Assembly (NCBI GenBank): GCA_963658035.1
Contig: CAVKOL010000023.1
Coordinates: 1 to 21,020, forward strand
Reading direction: 5' to 3'
Source of the DNA: Paratractidigestivibacter sp963658035
Lineage (GTDB): Bacteria > Actinomycetota > Coriobacteriia > Coriobacteriales > Atopobiaceae
Length of the DNA stretch: 21,020 bases
The notes beneath the pieces were generated by a model. It saw only the letters and a program-made list of their open reading frames with translations, did not search any database and was not told where the DNA came from. The translations under genes were made by a program, and so were the position numbers. Of the stretch, positions 6,614 to 14,367 are shown piece by piece; positions within the stretch are counted from its first letter, which is position 1; each line of letters opens with the position of its first letter.

Positions 6614-8836
6614 ATGGCAAAGCGTCCCCACACAAAACCGTCCGAACCGGGCAAGATGGCCGCCAAGGTCCCGCAGGTCATGCAGATGGAGGCCCTTGAG
6701 TGCGGGGCCGCCAGCCTGGCCATGATCTGCGCCTACTACGGCAAGTGGCTGCCGCTCGAGCAGGTGCGCGTTGACTGCGGCGTCTCACGCGACGGCTCTT
6801 CGGCCTTGAACATCGTGAAGGCCGCCACCGCTTACGGCTTCGAGGCCAAGGGCTACCGCTACGAGCCCGAGGCCCTAAAAGAGACGGGCATCTTCCCGTG
6901 CATCGCCCACATGGGCTTCAACCACTTTGTGGTCCTGCGCGGTTTCAAGGGCGACAAGGTCTACGTCAACGACCCGGCCGGCGGCGAGAAGACCATGTCT
7001 TACGACGACTTTGACCGCGAGTTCACCGGCGTTATCCTGCAGTTTGTTCCCACCGCCGAGTTCGAGCCGGGCGGCAAGCCGGCCTCCGTCGTCGATTTTG
7101 CCATCCAGCGCCTGCACGGCGCCCGCGCGGCCCTGGTCTTTGTTGCCTTGACCAGCGTGATCGCCTCTATCCTGGGCATCGTCTCGCCTATTTTCTCGCA
7201 GGTGTTCCTCGACCGTCTTCTTACGGGGAGAAACGCCGACTGGACGCTGCCCTTCCTGGTGCTTTTGGGCGCCTTTAGCCTGGTGCAGGTCGTGGTCTCG
7301 GTCTTGAACAGCGTCTTTTTGCTGCGCATCGAGGGCAAGATGGCGGCGTCTGCCAACTCCAGCTTCTTGTGGAAGGTCCTCCACATGCCCATGGAGTTCT
7401 TCTCGCAGCGCATGCCGGGCGACATCGTGCAGCGCATGGGCACCAACGCACAGATCTCGCAACAACTTACCCAGCAGCTCGCGCCCATCCTGGTGCAGTT
7501 TGCCACGCTCATCGTCTACCTGGTGCTCATGTTCCAGTACTCGGCGCCGCTCGCGTGCGTGGGGCTTCTCTCCCTGGTGGTCGACTGCGCGTGCGCGCGC
7601 TTTATCTCGGCTAAGCGCATCAATGCCTCGCGCGTCATGATGAGGGACTCGGCAAGCCTGTCGACCTCCACCATGACGGGCATCTCGATGATCGAGACCC
7701 TAAAGGCCCAGGGCGTCGAGGCCGGCTTCTTTCGCCGTTGGGCGGGTTTTCAGGCCAGCGTCAACAAGGGCAACGTCGAGCTGGAGAACGTGAGCATCAA
7801 GTTTGGCCTTGCGCCGCAGCTCGTGAAGCTGCTGTGCGACTCGACCGTCATGGGCGCGGGCGTTTGGCTGATCATTCGCGGCGACCTTACCACGGGCGGC
7901 CTTCTGGCCATGCAGTCGCTGATCCAGCGCTTTGCGTCGCCGGCGGCCTCGCTCATCTCGGTGGGGCAGACTTTCCAAGAGATGCGCACCGACATGGAGC
8001 GCGTGAAGGACGTCATGGAGTACCCGCTTGACCCTCTGGCCTGCGACGATGTGACAGGGGAGGGCGAGCAGGACCGCGGCGCGTCCGGCGGCGAGAAGCC
8101 CGCGCCCCTGCGCAAGCTGCGCGGCGAGCTTGAGCTCGACCACGTCACGTTTGGCTATTCTCGCCTGGGAAAACCCGTGGTCAGCGATCTGAGTCTGCAT
8201 GTGAAGCCGGGCGGCTGCGTGGCGCTTGTGGGCGCCTCGGGCTGCGGCAAGTCGACCATCGCCAAGCTGGTCGCCGGCCTCTACGAGCCCTGGGAGGGCC
8301 AGATCCGCGTGGACGGCAAGCCCCTTGCCCAGGTGCCGCGAGCGGTGCGCTGCGGCTCGATCGCCGTCATTGACCAGGAGGTCATTCTCTTTCGCGACAC
8401 CATTGCCAACAACATTCGCCTGTGGGACGCCTCGATCGAGGACTTCGAGGTCATTCTCGCCGCCCGCGACGCGCAGATCCACGACGACATCGTGCAGCGC
8501 GAGGGCGGCTACGACCACGTGCTTTCCGAGGACGGCCGCGACCTCTCGGGCGGCCAGCGCCAGCGCATCGAGATCGCCCGCGCCCTTGCCACCGACCCCA
8601 CGATTTTGATCATGGACGAGGCCACGAGCGCCCTTGACGCCGCTACTGAGCAGCGCCTGATGCAGGCCGTGCGCGACCGCGGCATCACGCTTTTGGTCGT
8701 GGCCCACCGCCTGTCGACCGTGCGCGACGCCGACGAGATCATCGTGCTTGAGCGCGGCGAGGTCGTGCAGCGCGGCACCCACGAAGAGCTGTATGCGCAA
8801 GACGGCGCCTACGCGCGTCTTGTCTCGCAGGAATAG
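6614..8836 (+). CDS. NHLP-family RiPP export ABC transporter, C39 peptidase/permease/ATPase
   Basis: A 740-residue exporter that should cleave a leader peptide in the cytoplasm and export the core. Domains in order: a C39 peptidase (about 20-145) with all three catalytic positions present, Cys30 in LECGAASL, His104 in NHFVVLRG and Asp120 in NDPAGG; six membrane helices (about 165-445); and an ATPase with Walker A GASGCGKST (540-548), signature LSGGQRQR, Walker B ILIMDEATSALD and H-loop VVAHRLST. All look intact, so the protein should be active. Sequence and gene order match the NHLM (nitrile hydratase leader microcin) transporter type. It is followed after seven bases by the partner ABC subunit. 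No precursor with an NHLP or Nif11 leader is visible in the window. Confidence 0.93.
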   Translation: MAKRPHTKPSEPGKMAAKVPQVMQMEALECGAASLAMICAYYGKWLPLEQVRVDCGVSRDGSSALNIVKAATAYGFEAKGYRYEPEALKETGIFPCIAHMGFNHFVVLRGFKGDKVYVNDPAGGEKTMSYDDFDREFTGVILQFVPTAEFEPGGKPASVVDFAIQRLHGARAALVFVALTSVIASILGIVSPIFSQVFLDRLLTGRNADWTLPFLVLLGAFSLVQVVVSVLNSVFLLRIEGKMAASANSSFLWKVLHMPMEFFSQRMPGDIVQRMGTNAQISQQLTQQLAPILVQFATLIVYLVLMFQYSAPLACVGLLSLVVDCACARFISAKRINASRVMMRDSASLSTSTMTGISMIETLKAQGVEAGFFRRWAGFQASVNKGNVELENVSIKFGLAPQLVKLLCDSTVMGAGVWLIIRGDLTTGGLLAMQSLIQRFASPAASLISVGQTFQEMRTDMERVKDVMEYPLDPLACDDVTGEGEQDRGASGGEKPAPLRKLRGELELDHVTFGYSRLGKPVVSDLSLHVKPGGCVALVGASGCGKSTIAKLVAGLYEPWEGQIRVDGKPLAQVPRAVRCGSIAVIDQEVILFRDTIANNIRLWDASIEDFEVILAARDAQIHDDIVQREGGYDHVLSEDGRDLSGGQRQRIEIARALATDPTILIMDEATSALDAATEQRLMQAVRDRGITLLVVAHRLSTVRDADEIIVLERGEVVQRGTHEELYAQDGAYARLVSQE

Positions 8837-8843
8837 GACAAAG

Positions 8844-11018
8844 ATGGGTTGGTTCGAAAACCAGATCGAGGAGCGCAAGCACGCCGATGACCGCATGCTC
8901 GAGGAGTCGCTGCAGGCGATCTCGAACGCGATCATGGGTAAGGTGCGCTCCGGCGGCACCGACGTCGCCGTGCAGGCAGAGGGCGCTGTCGCGGCCGCCT
9001 TGGGCTACTACGGCGAGAAGCTCCCCACAGACGTCACCACCGACGACAACGAGACCGTCGGCGAGATGATCGACCGCTGGATCGCGCCCACGGGCGTCAT
9101 GGCGCGCCCGGTGCGCCTCTCGCGCGGCTGGCACAAGGACGCGGTGGGTGCCTTTGTGGGCTTTACCCAAGACGACCAGCCCGTCGCCCTTTTGCCCCGG
9201 GCCCGCGGCGGGTACTCGGTCCTTCTTCCCCAGACGGGTGCCGTAGAGTCGGTGACGGCCACCAAGCTCCAGCTCAAGGAAGAGGCCTACTGCTTCTACC
9301 GGCCGCTTCCTTCTCGCCAGCTCAAGATTCGCGACCTGTTTATCTTCACGCTTCGCTCCCTTGACCGCAGCGACTACGCGGTGCTGATCGTCTCTTACCT
9401 TGCGGCGGCGCTTTTGGGTATGTTCATGCCGCTGGTCAACCAGGTCATCTTTGGCCCGGTGATCAATCTGGCCGACACGCGCCTTATCGTGCCCGCGCTT
9501 TCTTTGTTCTTGGGCGTGAGCGTGGCGCAGCTGTTTTTGGGCATCGTGGGCTCGCTTGTGGGGTCGCGCATCTCGGCCAAGCTGGCGATTCCCCTTGAGG
9601 CGGCCGTCATGATGCGCCTGCTGTCGCTTCCCGCCAACTTCTTTAGGGACAAAGAGACCGGAGAGCTCAGCTCGCGCCTCTCTTGCATCCAGACCATCGC
9701 CTCGGTGCTGCAAAGCACGGTCTTCTCGTCTGCCTTGACCTCGGTTTTCTCGCTTGTGTATGTGTTTCAGATCGCCGCGTTTGCCCCTGTTTTGGTTGTG
9801 CCGTCACTGGTGGTCTTGCTGGCCTCCACGGCTCTTTCCATCGTCGTGTGCCTGGTGCAGCAGGCCCGCTCCAAGGAGTTGCTGCAGCTGAGCGGCACCC
9901 TGGGGGCCTGGGAGTACTCGCTGATCAGCGGCATCCAAAAGATCAAGCTTGCCGGGGCCGAGAAGCGCGCCTTCTCTAAGTGGGCGAACGACTACGCAAA
10001 GTTGGCGTGGCTCACTTACAACGGCCCCTTTGTCACGCGCCTCTCGGGCGCGCTGAGCATGGCGATCACGCTGGCGGGAACGCTGGCCATCTACTCGTGC
10101 GCGCTTGCCGGGCAGGTCACCGTGGCCGAGTACATGGCCTTTACCTCGGCGTTTGGCATGGTGAGCGGGGCCTTCTCGTCGCTTACCTCGGTGGCGAGCC
10201 AGCTGGCGCAGATCAAGCCCAACCTCGAGCGCGCGGCCCCTATCTTGGACGCCGTGCCCGAGCCGTCGCGCGGCAAAGAGACCATCCGAAGGTTGGGCGG
10301 CGGGTTTGAGCTGGACCACGTCACGTTTGCGTATAAGGACGGCAGCCAGCCGGTGCTCAACGACCTTTCTTTGTCGGTCGCCCCGGGCAGCTACGTGGCC
10401 ATCGTGGGCAAGACGGGTTGCGGAAAGTCGACGCTGATGCGCCTGCTTTTGGGCTTCGAGGAGCCTCAGCGCGGCGCCGTGATCTACGACCGGCGCGACC
10501 TGCGCTCTTTGGACGTCAAGAGCGTGCGCCGCAACATCGGCGTGGTGCTGCAGGATGGCAAGCTCTTTGGCGGCTCGGTCTTCGAGAACATCGCCATCAG
10601 CTGCCCTGGCCTTACCGAGGAAGAGGCCTGGAAGGCCGCCGAGCTGGCCGGATTTGCCGATGACATCCACGCGATGCCCATGGGTATGCAGACCATGATC
10701 TCTGAGGGCGGCGGTGGAATCTCTGGCGGGCAGCGCCAGCGTCTGATGATCGCCCGCGCCGTGGCGGGGCATCCCCGCATCCTCATGTTTGACGAGGCCA
10801 CGAGCGCGCTGGACAACGTGACGCAGCGCATCGTGAGCGAGAGCCTGGATAGCTTAAAGTGCACGCGCCTGGTCATCGCGCACCGCCTGTCCACGATCCG
10901 CCACTGCGAGCGCATCGTCCTTATCGACGGCGGCCGCATCGCCGAGGACGGCACTTACGACGAGCTCATCGAGAAAGACGGCCTCTTCGCCGACCTCGTG
11001 AGGCGCCAGCAAGCCTAA
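8844..11018 (+). CDS. NHLP-family RiPP export ABC transporter, permease/ATPase subunit without peptidase
   Basis: The 724-residue second ABC half of the NHLM export system. The start (MGWFENQIEERKHADD) is typical of this subfamily and supports ATG 8844, which sits seven bases after the previous stop. Residues 1-170 form a non-catalytic N-terminal region that replaces the C39 peptidase; it contains the family-like stretch VRLSRGW...DAVGAFVGF...PVALLPRARGGYSV and ends in CFYRPLPSR. A six-helix permease follows (about 190-470). The ATPase has Walker A GKTGCGKST, signature ISGGQRQR, Walker B ILMFDEATSALD and H-loop VIAHRLST. It presumably forms a heterodimer or parallel pump with the peptidase-bearing subunit. 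Nineteen bases after its stop lies repeat element E2, which may end the transcript. Confidence 0.92.
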   Translation: MGWFENQIEERKHADDRMLEESLQAISNAIMGKVRSGGTDVAVQAEGAVAAALGYYGEKLPTDVTTDDNETVGEMIDRWIAPTGVMARPVRLSRGWHKDAVGAFVGFTQDDQPVALLPRARGGYSVLLPQTGAVESVTATKLQLKEEAYCFYRPLPSRQLKIRDLFIFTLRSLDRSDYAVLIVSYLAAALLGMFMPLVNQVIFGPVINLADTRLIVPALSLFLGVSVAQLFLGIVGSLVGSRISAKLAIPLEAAVMMRLLSLPANFFRDKETGELSSRLSCIQTIASVLQSTVFSSALTSVFSLVYVFQIAAFAPVLVVPSLVVLLASTALSIVVCLVQQARSKELLQLSGTLGAWEYSLISGIQKIKLAGAEKRAFSKWANDYAKLAWLTYNGPFVTRLSGALSMAITLAGTLAIYSCALAGQVTVAEYMAFTSAFGMVSGAFSSLTSVASQLAQIKPNLERAAPILDAVPEPSRGKETIRRLGGGFELDHVTFAYKDGSQPVLNDLSLSVAPGSYVAIVGKTGCGKSTLMRLLLGFEEPQRGAVIYDRRDLRSLDVKSVRRNIGVVLQDGKLFGGSVFENIAISCPGLTEEEAWKAAELAGFADDIHAMPMGMQTMISEGGGGISGGQRQRLMIARAVAGHPRILMFDEATSALDNVTQRIVSESLDSLKCTRLVIAHRLSTIRHCERIVLIDGGRIAEDGTYDELIEKDGLFADLVRRQQA

Positions 11019-11036
11019 CGCGCGGCCTCCGGCCGC

Positions 11037-11177
11037 AAAAAAAGACGATATTGGGAATCCAAACCGCAGATTGCCGGGAAGACTTACATTTCTTCTTCTG
11101 GTGACCTGCGGTTTTTGTCGTTGCCGTAACGCGCTTTGGCGCGCAATCGGTAACTGGCTTCCCACTATCGTCTTTTT
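11037..11177 (-). repeat. Dispersed palindromic element, copy E2 (141 bp, inverted)
   Basis: Left terminal repeat AAAAAAAGACGATATTGGGA, right terminal repeat TTCCCACTATCGTCTTTTTT. The core reads on the minus strand, starting 62 nt from the right end (GACCTGCGGTTTTT at 11103-11116), so this copy is reversed relative to the others. It also carries a second, partial core-like AAACCGCAG at 11061-11069 and a small internal GCGC-rich hairpin. It lies between convergent genes. G+C-rich palindromes (11023-11036 and around 11187-11198) flank it on both sides. Confidence 0.9.
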
Positions 11178-11201
11178 TGTTTTTTAGGCGGCGCCGCCTT
11201 G

Positions 11202-11702
11202 CTAAAGAATAGAGTCAGAATCCTGCTTGAGCGCGTCACCGTAGCGAATTACAAGGGACAACGCAATCAAGAAAACGACCATGGCTACAACCTTGAGGTC
11301 AATATCCGACTGCGACGTCACGGTTACGCCGAGTTCCTGGACGTTCTCCTGAAATGCCCCGCTTGGAAACAAGATGTTGGTCGCGGTCTGTACTGCAAGG
11401 GCCAGGCCGGCAACAAACAGCCTCAGAGATTGAGACTTACCAAATGGGGATCCCTTCCTGAAGTTCCTAAGAAACTCCGCCAGCAAGACCATCCATAGTG
11501 TGCTTGTCGCCCCGTCGATTGCCGTGGCAATGCGTTGGCCCGTCGTAAGGAATCCCAAGGTCGCGGTCTGAGTCAATGTGTATAGGTATAGGGCGTCCAT
11601 GAGAAGGGATACGGCTGCAATGCAGTACATGCAAATGGCCCCAACTTTGCAAGCCCTTTGCGCGCGAACCTTCTCTTGTTCAAGCTCGATGTCGTTGCTC
11701 AT
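11202..11702 (-). CDS. DUF2975-like four-helix membrane protein
   Basis: A 166-residue integral membrane protein with about four hydrophobic helices (near residues 18-43, 58-78, 95-112 and 137-155). It resembles DUF2975 proteins: the central LRNFRKGSPFGKSQSLRLF stretch and the C-terminal IRYGDALKQDSDSIL both fit that family. The function of DUF2975 proteins is not established. It is the last gene of the radical SAM operon; its ATG begins one base after the stop of the 22-residue peptide and has only a weak ribosome binding site, implying translational coupling. In this setting a role in export of, or self-protection against, the modified peptide is plausible but is inference. An upstream in-frame TTG is rejected because it would overlap the peptide gene. 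Confidence 0.75.
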   Translation of the reverse strand: MSNDIELEQEKVRAQRACKVGAICMYCIAAVSLLMDALYLYTLTQTATLGFLTTGQRIATAIDGATSTLWMVLLAEFLRNFRKGSPFGKSQSLRLFVAGLALAVQTATNILFPSGAFQENVQELGVTVTSQSDIDLKVVAMVVFLIALSLVIRYGDALKQDSDSIL

Positions 11703-11703
11703 C

Positions 11704-11772
11704 TTACTTGCCAATCTTGATAGAGCCTACGTTGAAGCAGGGGCCGGCGGCTTCTTTGACTTCGAACAGCAT
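11704..11772 (-). CDS. 22-residue candidate RiPP precursor peptide with one cysteine
   Basis: A very short ORF that starts MLFEVKEAAG and ends GPCFNVGSIKIGK. The ATG lies one base after the radical SAM stop codon (TGA-C-ATG) and its TAA lies one base before the next ATG (TAA-G-ATG), so it sits exactly in the gap between two co-oriented genes. A strong ribosome binding site (AAAGGAAG, about 8 bases upstream) is embedded in the last codons of the maturase, better than that of either neighbour. The acidic/charged N-terminal half followed by a Gly-, Cys- and Asn-containing C-terminal half looks like a minimal leader plus core. One cysteine (residue 12) would allow a single thioether (sactipeptide or ranthipeptide type), but other crosslinks are possible. 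There is no GG-type cleavage site. I do not recognise the sequence family. Confidence 0.7.
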   Translation of the reverse strand: MLFEVKEAAGPCFNVGSIKIGK

Positions 11773-11773
11773 G

Positions 11774-13000
11774 TCAGTCTTCCTTTCTTAAGAACTGCTT
11801 ATTGATTTTTTCGGTAATGGATGAGTAATAGGAGAGGAGTAGGGGACAGTAGGGGTCAGGGGAAGTTATGCCGTTTCCAGCACGACTCAGCGCTCGCGCG
11901 CGGCAACCGCCTCCACATAACGGCCGATGCTCGCAGCGCTTGCATCCATCGATTTGGTTTGAGCTTAGATTGCGAAAGAGACTCGCGGTCTGACTTGAGA
12001 ATATATGTTCCTTGGAATTCTTAAAGGCGTTCCCCAATAGAAACTCTGAGCGATGAAGCATGTGGCAGGGATATACCGAACCATCCGCATCGATGCTAAG
12101 GGACGTCACGCCCGCGCCGCACGACCTTTTGCAACTCAAAGATTCGAGGCTTGCCGAGTCGGCCTCCTCTTCTCCCAGGAACTCCAACGCCTCGGGGCTA
12201 AGGGCAAACGATGCATCTTCGTTATTGGCGTCAAGCAACAAGCTAAAAGTGACGGGAACGCCGAGAGTGGTGGATAGCGAGCGGTAATCCTGGATGTTCC
12301 TATAGTTCTTGCCGTGCAAGGTCACAATAATCTGTGCTTGTATGCCGGAGTTCTTAATCAAATCGACCGCGTGTTTTAGGTCATCGAATCGCTGTTCTCC
12401 GCGCAGCCAGGCCGGTGACTCGTGGCTCCAGCCGTCAAAGGAAATTGCGATTTCGTCAACGGTGTCGACTAAAGGTTCGAGGTTCGTCTTATTGATATTT
12501 GTCCCGTTGGAAATAATGGTTGATTGTTTGATGCCAGTGCGTCGCGCGTAAGAGAGAATTTCAGAAAGGTCATCTCGCAAGAAGGGCTCGCCGCCCGAGA
12601 TGACTAACTGAGTAGTCCCCCAACTTGCAAGAAAGCCGATGCTTCGCTTGAGGTCGGTGAGGGAAGGGTCTTGCAGTGCGTTTCTTGCGGTAGTTTTTGA
12701 ATAGCAGAATAGGCAGTCGAGGTTGCATCGTTGCGTTACGTGCAGATAGGCATGCTTCTTTTGGTTTAGCATCGAGCTTGAGCAAGCTAGCTCTGATTTT
12801 AGGTACCCTCCTGCGACAAGGCGTTCTACCAGCTCGGTGCATGATGCAGGAACTTGTGTCTGTGAAATATCGGCGCCGCGCATGGCCTCGCATAGTTTCA
12901 GGCCATCGTTTGTTAGGCCTAAGAAGCCCCCTGTGGCGTAATTGCCGATAGCGGGGATTTCTCCAATAGAGAAAAGAACCGTGTACTCAGCTAATTGCAT
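11774..13000 (-). CDS. Radical SAM/SPASM peptide maturase
   Basis: A 408-residue enzyme that should use a SAM-bound [4Fe-4S] cluster to generate a 5'-deoxyadenosyl radical and modify a peptide. The cluster motif is CNLDCLFC (Cys92, Cys96, Cys99), followed by SGGEPF, the SAM-binding GGE-type motif. The C-terminal SPASM region carries seven cysteines in the usual order: CGAG, YPCH, GCKRC, PLCGGGC and DPYC. Residues 1-75 form a separate segment ahead of the barrel and could be a PqqD-like recognition element that holds the leader (FLGLTNDGLKLCEAM...ELVERLVAGGYL); this is by pattern only. The DNA is clearly AT-richer than the neighbouring genes, suggesting transfer. It is first in a tight operon with a 22-residue peptide and a DUF2975-like membrane protein, which makes RiPP maturation the best reading. 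Confidence 0.92.
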   Translation of the reverse strand: MQLAEYTVLFSIGEIPAIGNYATGGFLGLTNDGLKLCEAMRGADISQTQVPASCTELVERLVAGGYLKSELACSSSMLNQKKHAYLHVTQRCNLDCLFCYSKTTARNALQDPSLTDLKRSIGFLASWGTTQLVISGGEPFLRDDLSEILSYARRTGIKQSTIISNGTNINKTNLEPLVDTVDEIAISFDGWSHESPAWLRGEQRFDDLKHAVDLIKNSGIQAQIIVTLHGKNYRNIQDYRSLSTTLGVPVTFSLLLDANNEDASFALSPEALEFLGEEEADSASLESLSCKRSCGAGVTSLSIDADGSVYPCHMLHRSEFLLGNAFKNSKEHIFSSQTASLFRNLSSNQIDGCKRCEHRPLCGGGCRARALSRAGNGITSPDPYCPLLLSYYSSITEKINKQFLRKED

Positions 13001-13157
13001 TCTTTAACCAAATTGCTCGAGTAGTTAACGCTTGCGGTTAATGCTACTACGTTCACCGATGAATTTTAAGTGACAATTTGTAAGAACGATAAGATATTAA
13101 AGTTAGGGTTAATTTCTGTGTTAAACTTCCAGCAATTTCGATAGAAAAGGGGATGTC
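13001..13157. promoter_or_regulatory. AT-rich divergent control region with repeated GTTAA motifs
   Basis: This gap separates the minus-strand radical SAM operon from the plus-strand secreted-protein cassette and must hold both promoters. GTTAACGCT (13024-13032) and GTTAATGCT (13037-13045) form a direct repeat 13 bases apart; a second GTTAA pair begins at 13108 and 13120. For the plus strand GTGACA (13070-13075) with GATATT (13093-13098) at a 17-base spacing is a possible but weak promoter. No protein-coding ORF is supported here. Confidence 0.4.
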
Positions 13158-13613
13158 ATGTCATCAAACCTGCAAAACCATTTTGTGCGTTTGACGTTTG
13201 TGGTTGGAATGGCGATTGCTGCAGCTCTTCTCGCCCCGTCGAATGCGTTTGCAGCCGGTAATACGTCAAACACAAGCTACAGCTTTAGCTTTTCGGGAAC
13301 GGGCGCGACGCAAGGCACTGCCCCGCGATCAAAGCTCACGAGCTCCGTCTGCTATCTGCGAGTGTCGTACCTAGGTATGAACAGGGTCAACTTTTATATC
13401 GATGGAGCAAAGACGAACTGGAACTCTTGGGTTAATCGCACGCGCGGCGGTGTGGCCGTTGCCTACTATAAGGGGCACTTCTCAATTCACAATTATGTGA
13501 ATGAAAACGGCGAGTCCTACGCTCGGCTTACCGCGATGTCGCCCAGCGGCAGCGGCTCGGTGTCGGGAATGTGGAGCCCTGACTCCAACGAGAACAATAC
13601 GTCGTTAAATTAG
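13158..13613 (+). CDS. Secreted DUF2712-like protein
   Basis: A 151-residue exported protein. A signal peptide is clear: a short charged start, hydrophobic core FVVGMAIAAALLAPSNA, and an AFA|AG cleavage site after residue 32. The mature part (about 119 residues) is Ser/Thr/Asn/Gly-rich with alternating strand-like segments (SYSFSFSGTG, KLTSSVCYLRVSYLG, VNFYIDGAK, GHFSIHNYV, ARLTAMSPSG, SVSGMWSPDS). This pattern recalls DUF2712 proteins of Gram-positive bacteria, small secreted beta-rich proteins of unknown role often encoded by ABC transporter genes. An AAAAGGGG site lies six bases before the ATG. It is first in a six-gene cassette and lies next to a membrane-anchored protein and an ABC exporter, so it may be a substrate, toxin or surface factor. 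The family call is tentative; there is one cysteine only. Confidence 0.6.
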   Translation: MSSNLQNHFVRLTFVVGMAIAAALLAPSNAFAAGNTSNTSYSFSFSGTGATQGTAPRSKLTSSVCYLRVSYLGMNRVNFYIDGAKTNWNSWVNRTRGGVAVAYYKGHFSIHNYVNENGESYARLTAMSPSGSGSVSGMWSPDSNENNTSLN

Positions 13614-13620
13614 CGAGCAA

Positions 13621-14367
13621 GTGAAGATGTCTCAAGACAAGAGGGCAAGCCGCGGCGTAATCGTATGCGCCGCGGTTTGCGCTGTTTGCATTGCGGTGAT
13701 TGTTGCCTTGCGGTTCTTTTCGCCGGGCGCCCAGGATGCCAAGCAAGACGAGCCGGCATCCCCACCAAGCGCTACTTACAAGGCCGGGGATGCTTTTGAC
13801 CTGGTGGGCGAGACGCGCGACATCGATGAAGACGGCAACGAGGTCTATGACCCCTGGGACTTTGCGAAGGCCTGGGACTGGACGGGCACCATGCGCTTCA
13901 CGGTCTCGAAGGCGGCGCTGTATGACTCGGCTCAGGACGCGGGCTTCTCAGTTGATGGCGAAGATGAAAAATTATATGCGGGGAAGCGCATGCTGGTGGT
14001 CGATATCGACATCCAAAACGTCGACGCCACGTGTCGCGAGACAACCGTTCAAGAAAACGGCGTGCCTTCGCTTAACCTCACGATGTTCACGCTAAAGACC
14101 GCGGACGGTCAGGCGTTTGAGCCCTTTTGTTTCGATGCGCCGCAGGTAGAAGGCTTATCGTGGGACGAGAGCAAGTCTGCCAGCTACACGTGGGTCGGTG
14201 AGGGCTCGCGGGCAACGGTGCGGATTGGCTATCCCTTGATCGACCAGGACGAGGACCCTTCCCGGGACAATCTCCAGATGGTCGTGCAAAACGGCTGGTA
14301 CGATGGGGCGCCTGTGGTCGAGCTGGGCGCTGCGCAGATCGCGGAGACTCCCTATGTCGCGCACTAG
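13621..14367 (+). CDS. Membrane-anchored extracytoplasmic protein, DUF4352-like
   Basis: A 248-residue protein with one N-terminal membrane helix (about residues 13-33) without a lipobox, so it is anchored rather than a lipoprotein. The outside part begins with an acidic/Pro linker and then a beta-rich domain: MRFTVSKAALYDSAQDAGF, KRMLVVDIDIQNVDA, LTMFTLKTADGQAFEPF and a C-terminal YPLIDQ segment. This resembles the Ig-like DUF4352 fold common in Gram-positive surface and immunity proteins. The start is GTG 13621 or ATG 13627; neither has a strong ribosome binding site, and the gene begins eight bases after the preceding stop. It overlaps the next permease by 14 bases, so it belongs to the cassette. 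Its shape parallels the last gene of the cassette (17650-18258). Confidence 0.6.
   Translation: MKMSQDKRASRGVIVCAAVCAVCIAVIVALRFFSPGAQDAKQDEPASPPSATYKAGDAFDLVGETRDIDEDGNEVYDPWDFAKAWDWTGTMRFTVSKAALYDSAQDAGFSVDGEDEKLYAGKRMLVVDIDIQNVDATCRETTVQENGVPSLNLTMFTLKTADGQAFEPFCFDAPQVEGLSWDESKSASYTWVGEGSRATVRIGYPLIDQDEDPSRDNLQMVVQNGWYDGAPVVELGAAQIAETPYVAH

Noticed and set aside
7700..8959. 419-codon open frame on the minus strand opposite the C39 ABC transporter
   Set aside because: It runs across two intact conserved transporter genes, is rich in Ala/Arg/His/Asp without domains, and has no start signals.
11023..11036. GCGGCC-TCC-GGCCGC stem after the NHLM genes as an intrinsic terminator
   Set aside because: On the plus strand the stem is followed by A residues rather than T, so it lacks the U-tail needed for plus-strand termination.
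11704..11772. Treating the 22-residue peptide as a confirmed substrate of the NHLM exporter
   Set aside because: It has no GG-type cleavage site or long leader and lies in a different, convergent operon; a link is possible but nothing in the sequence shows it.
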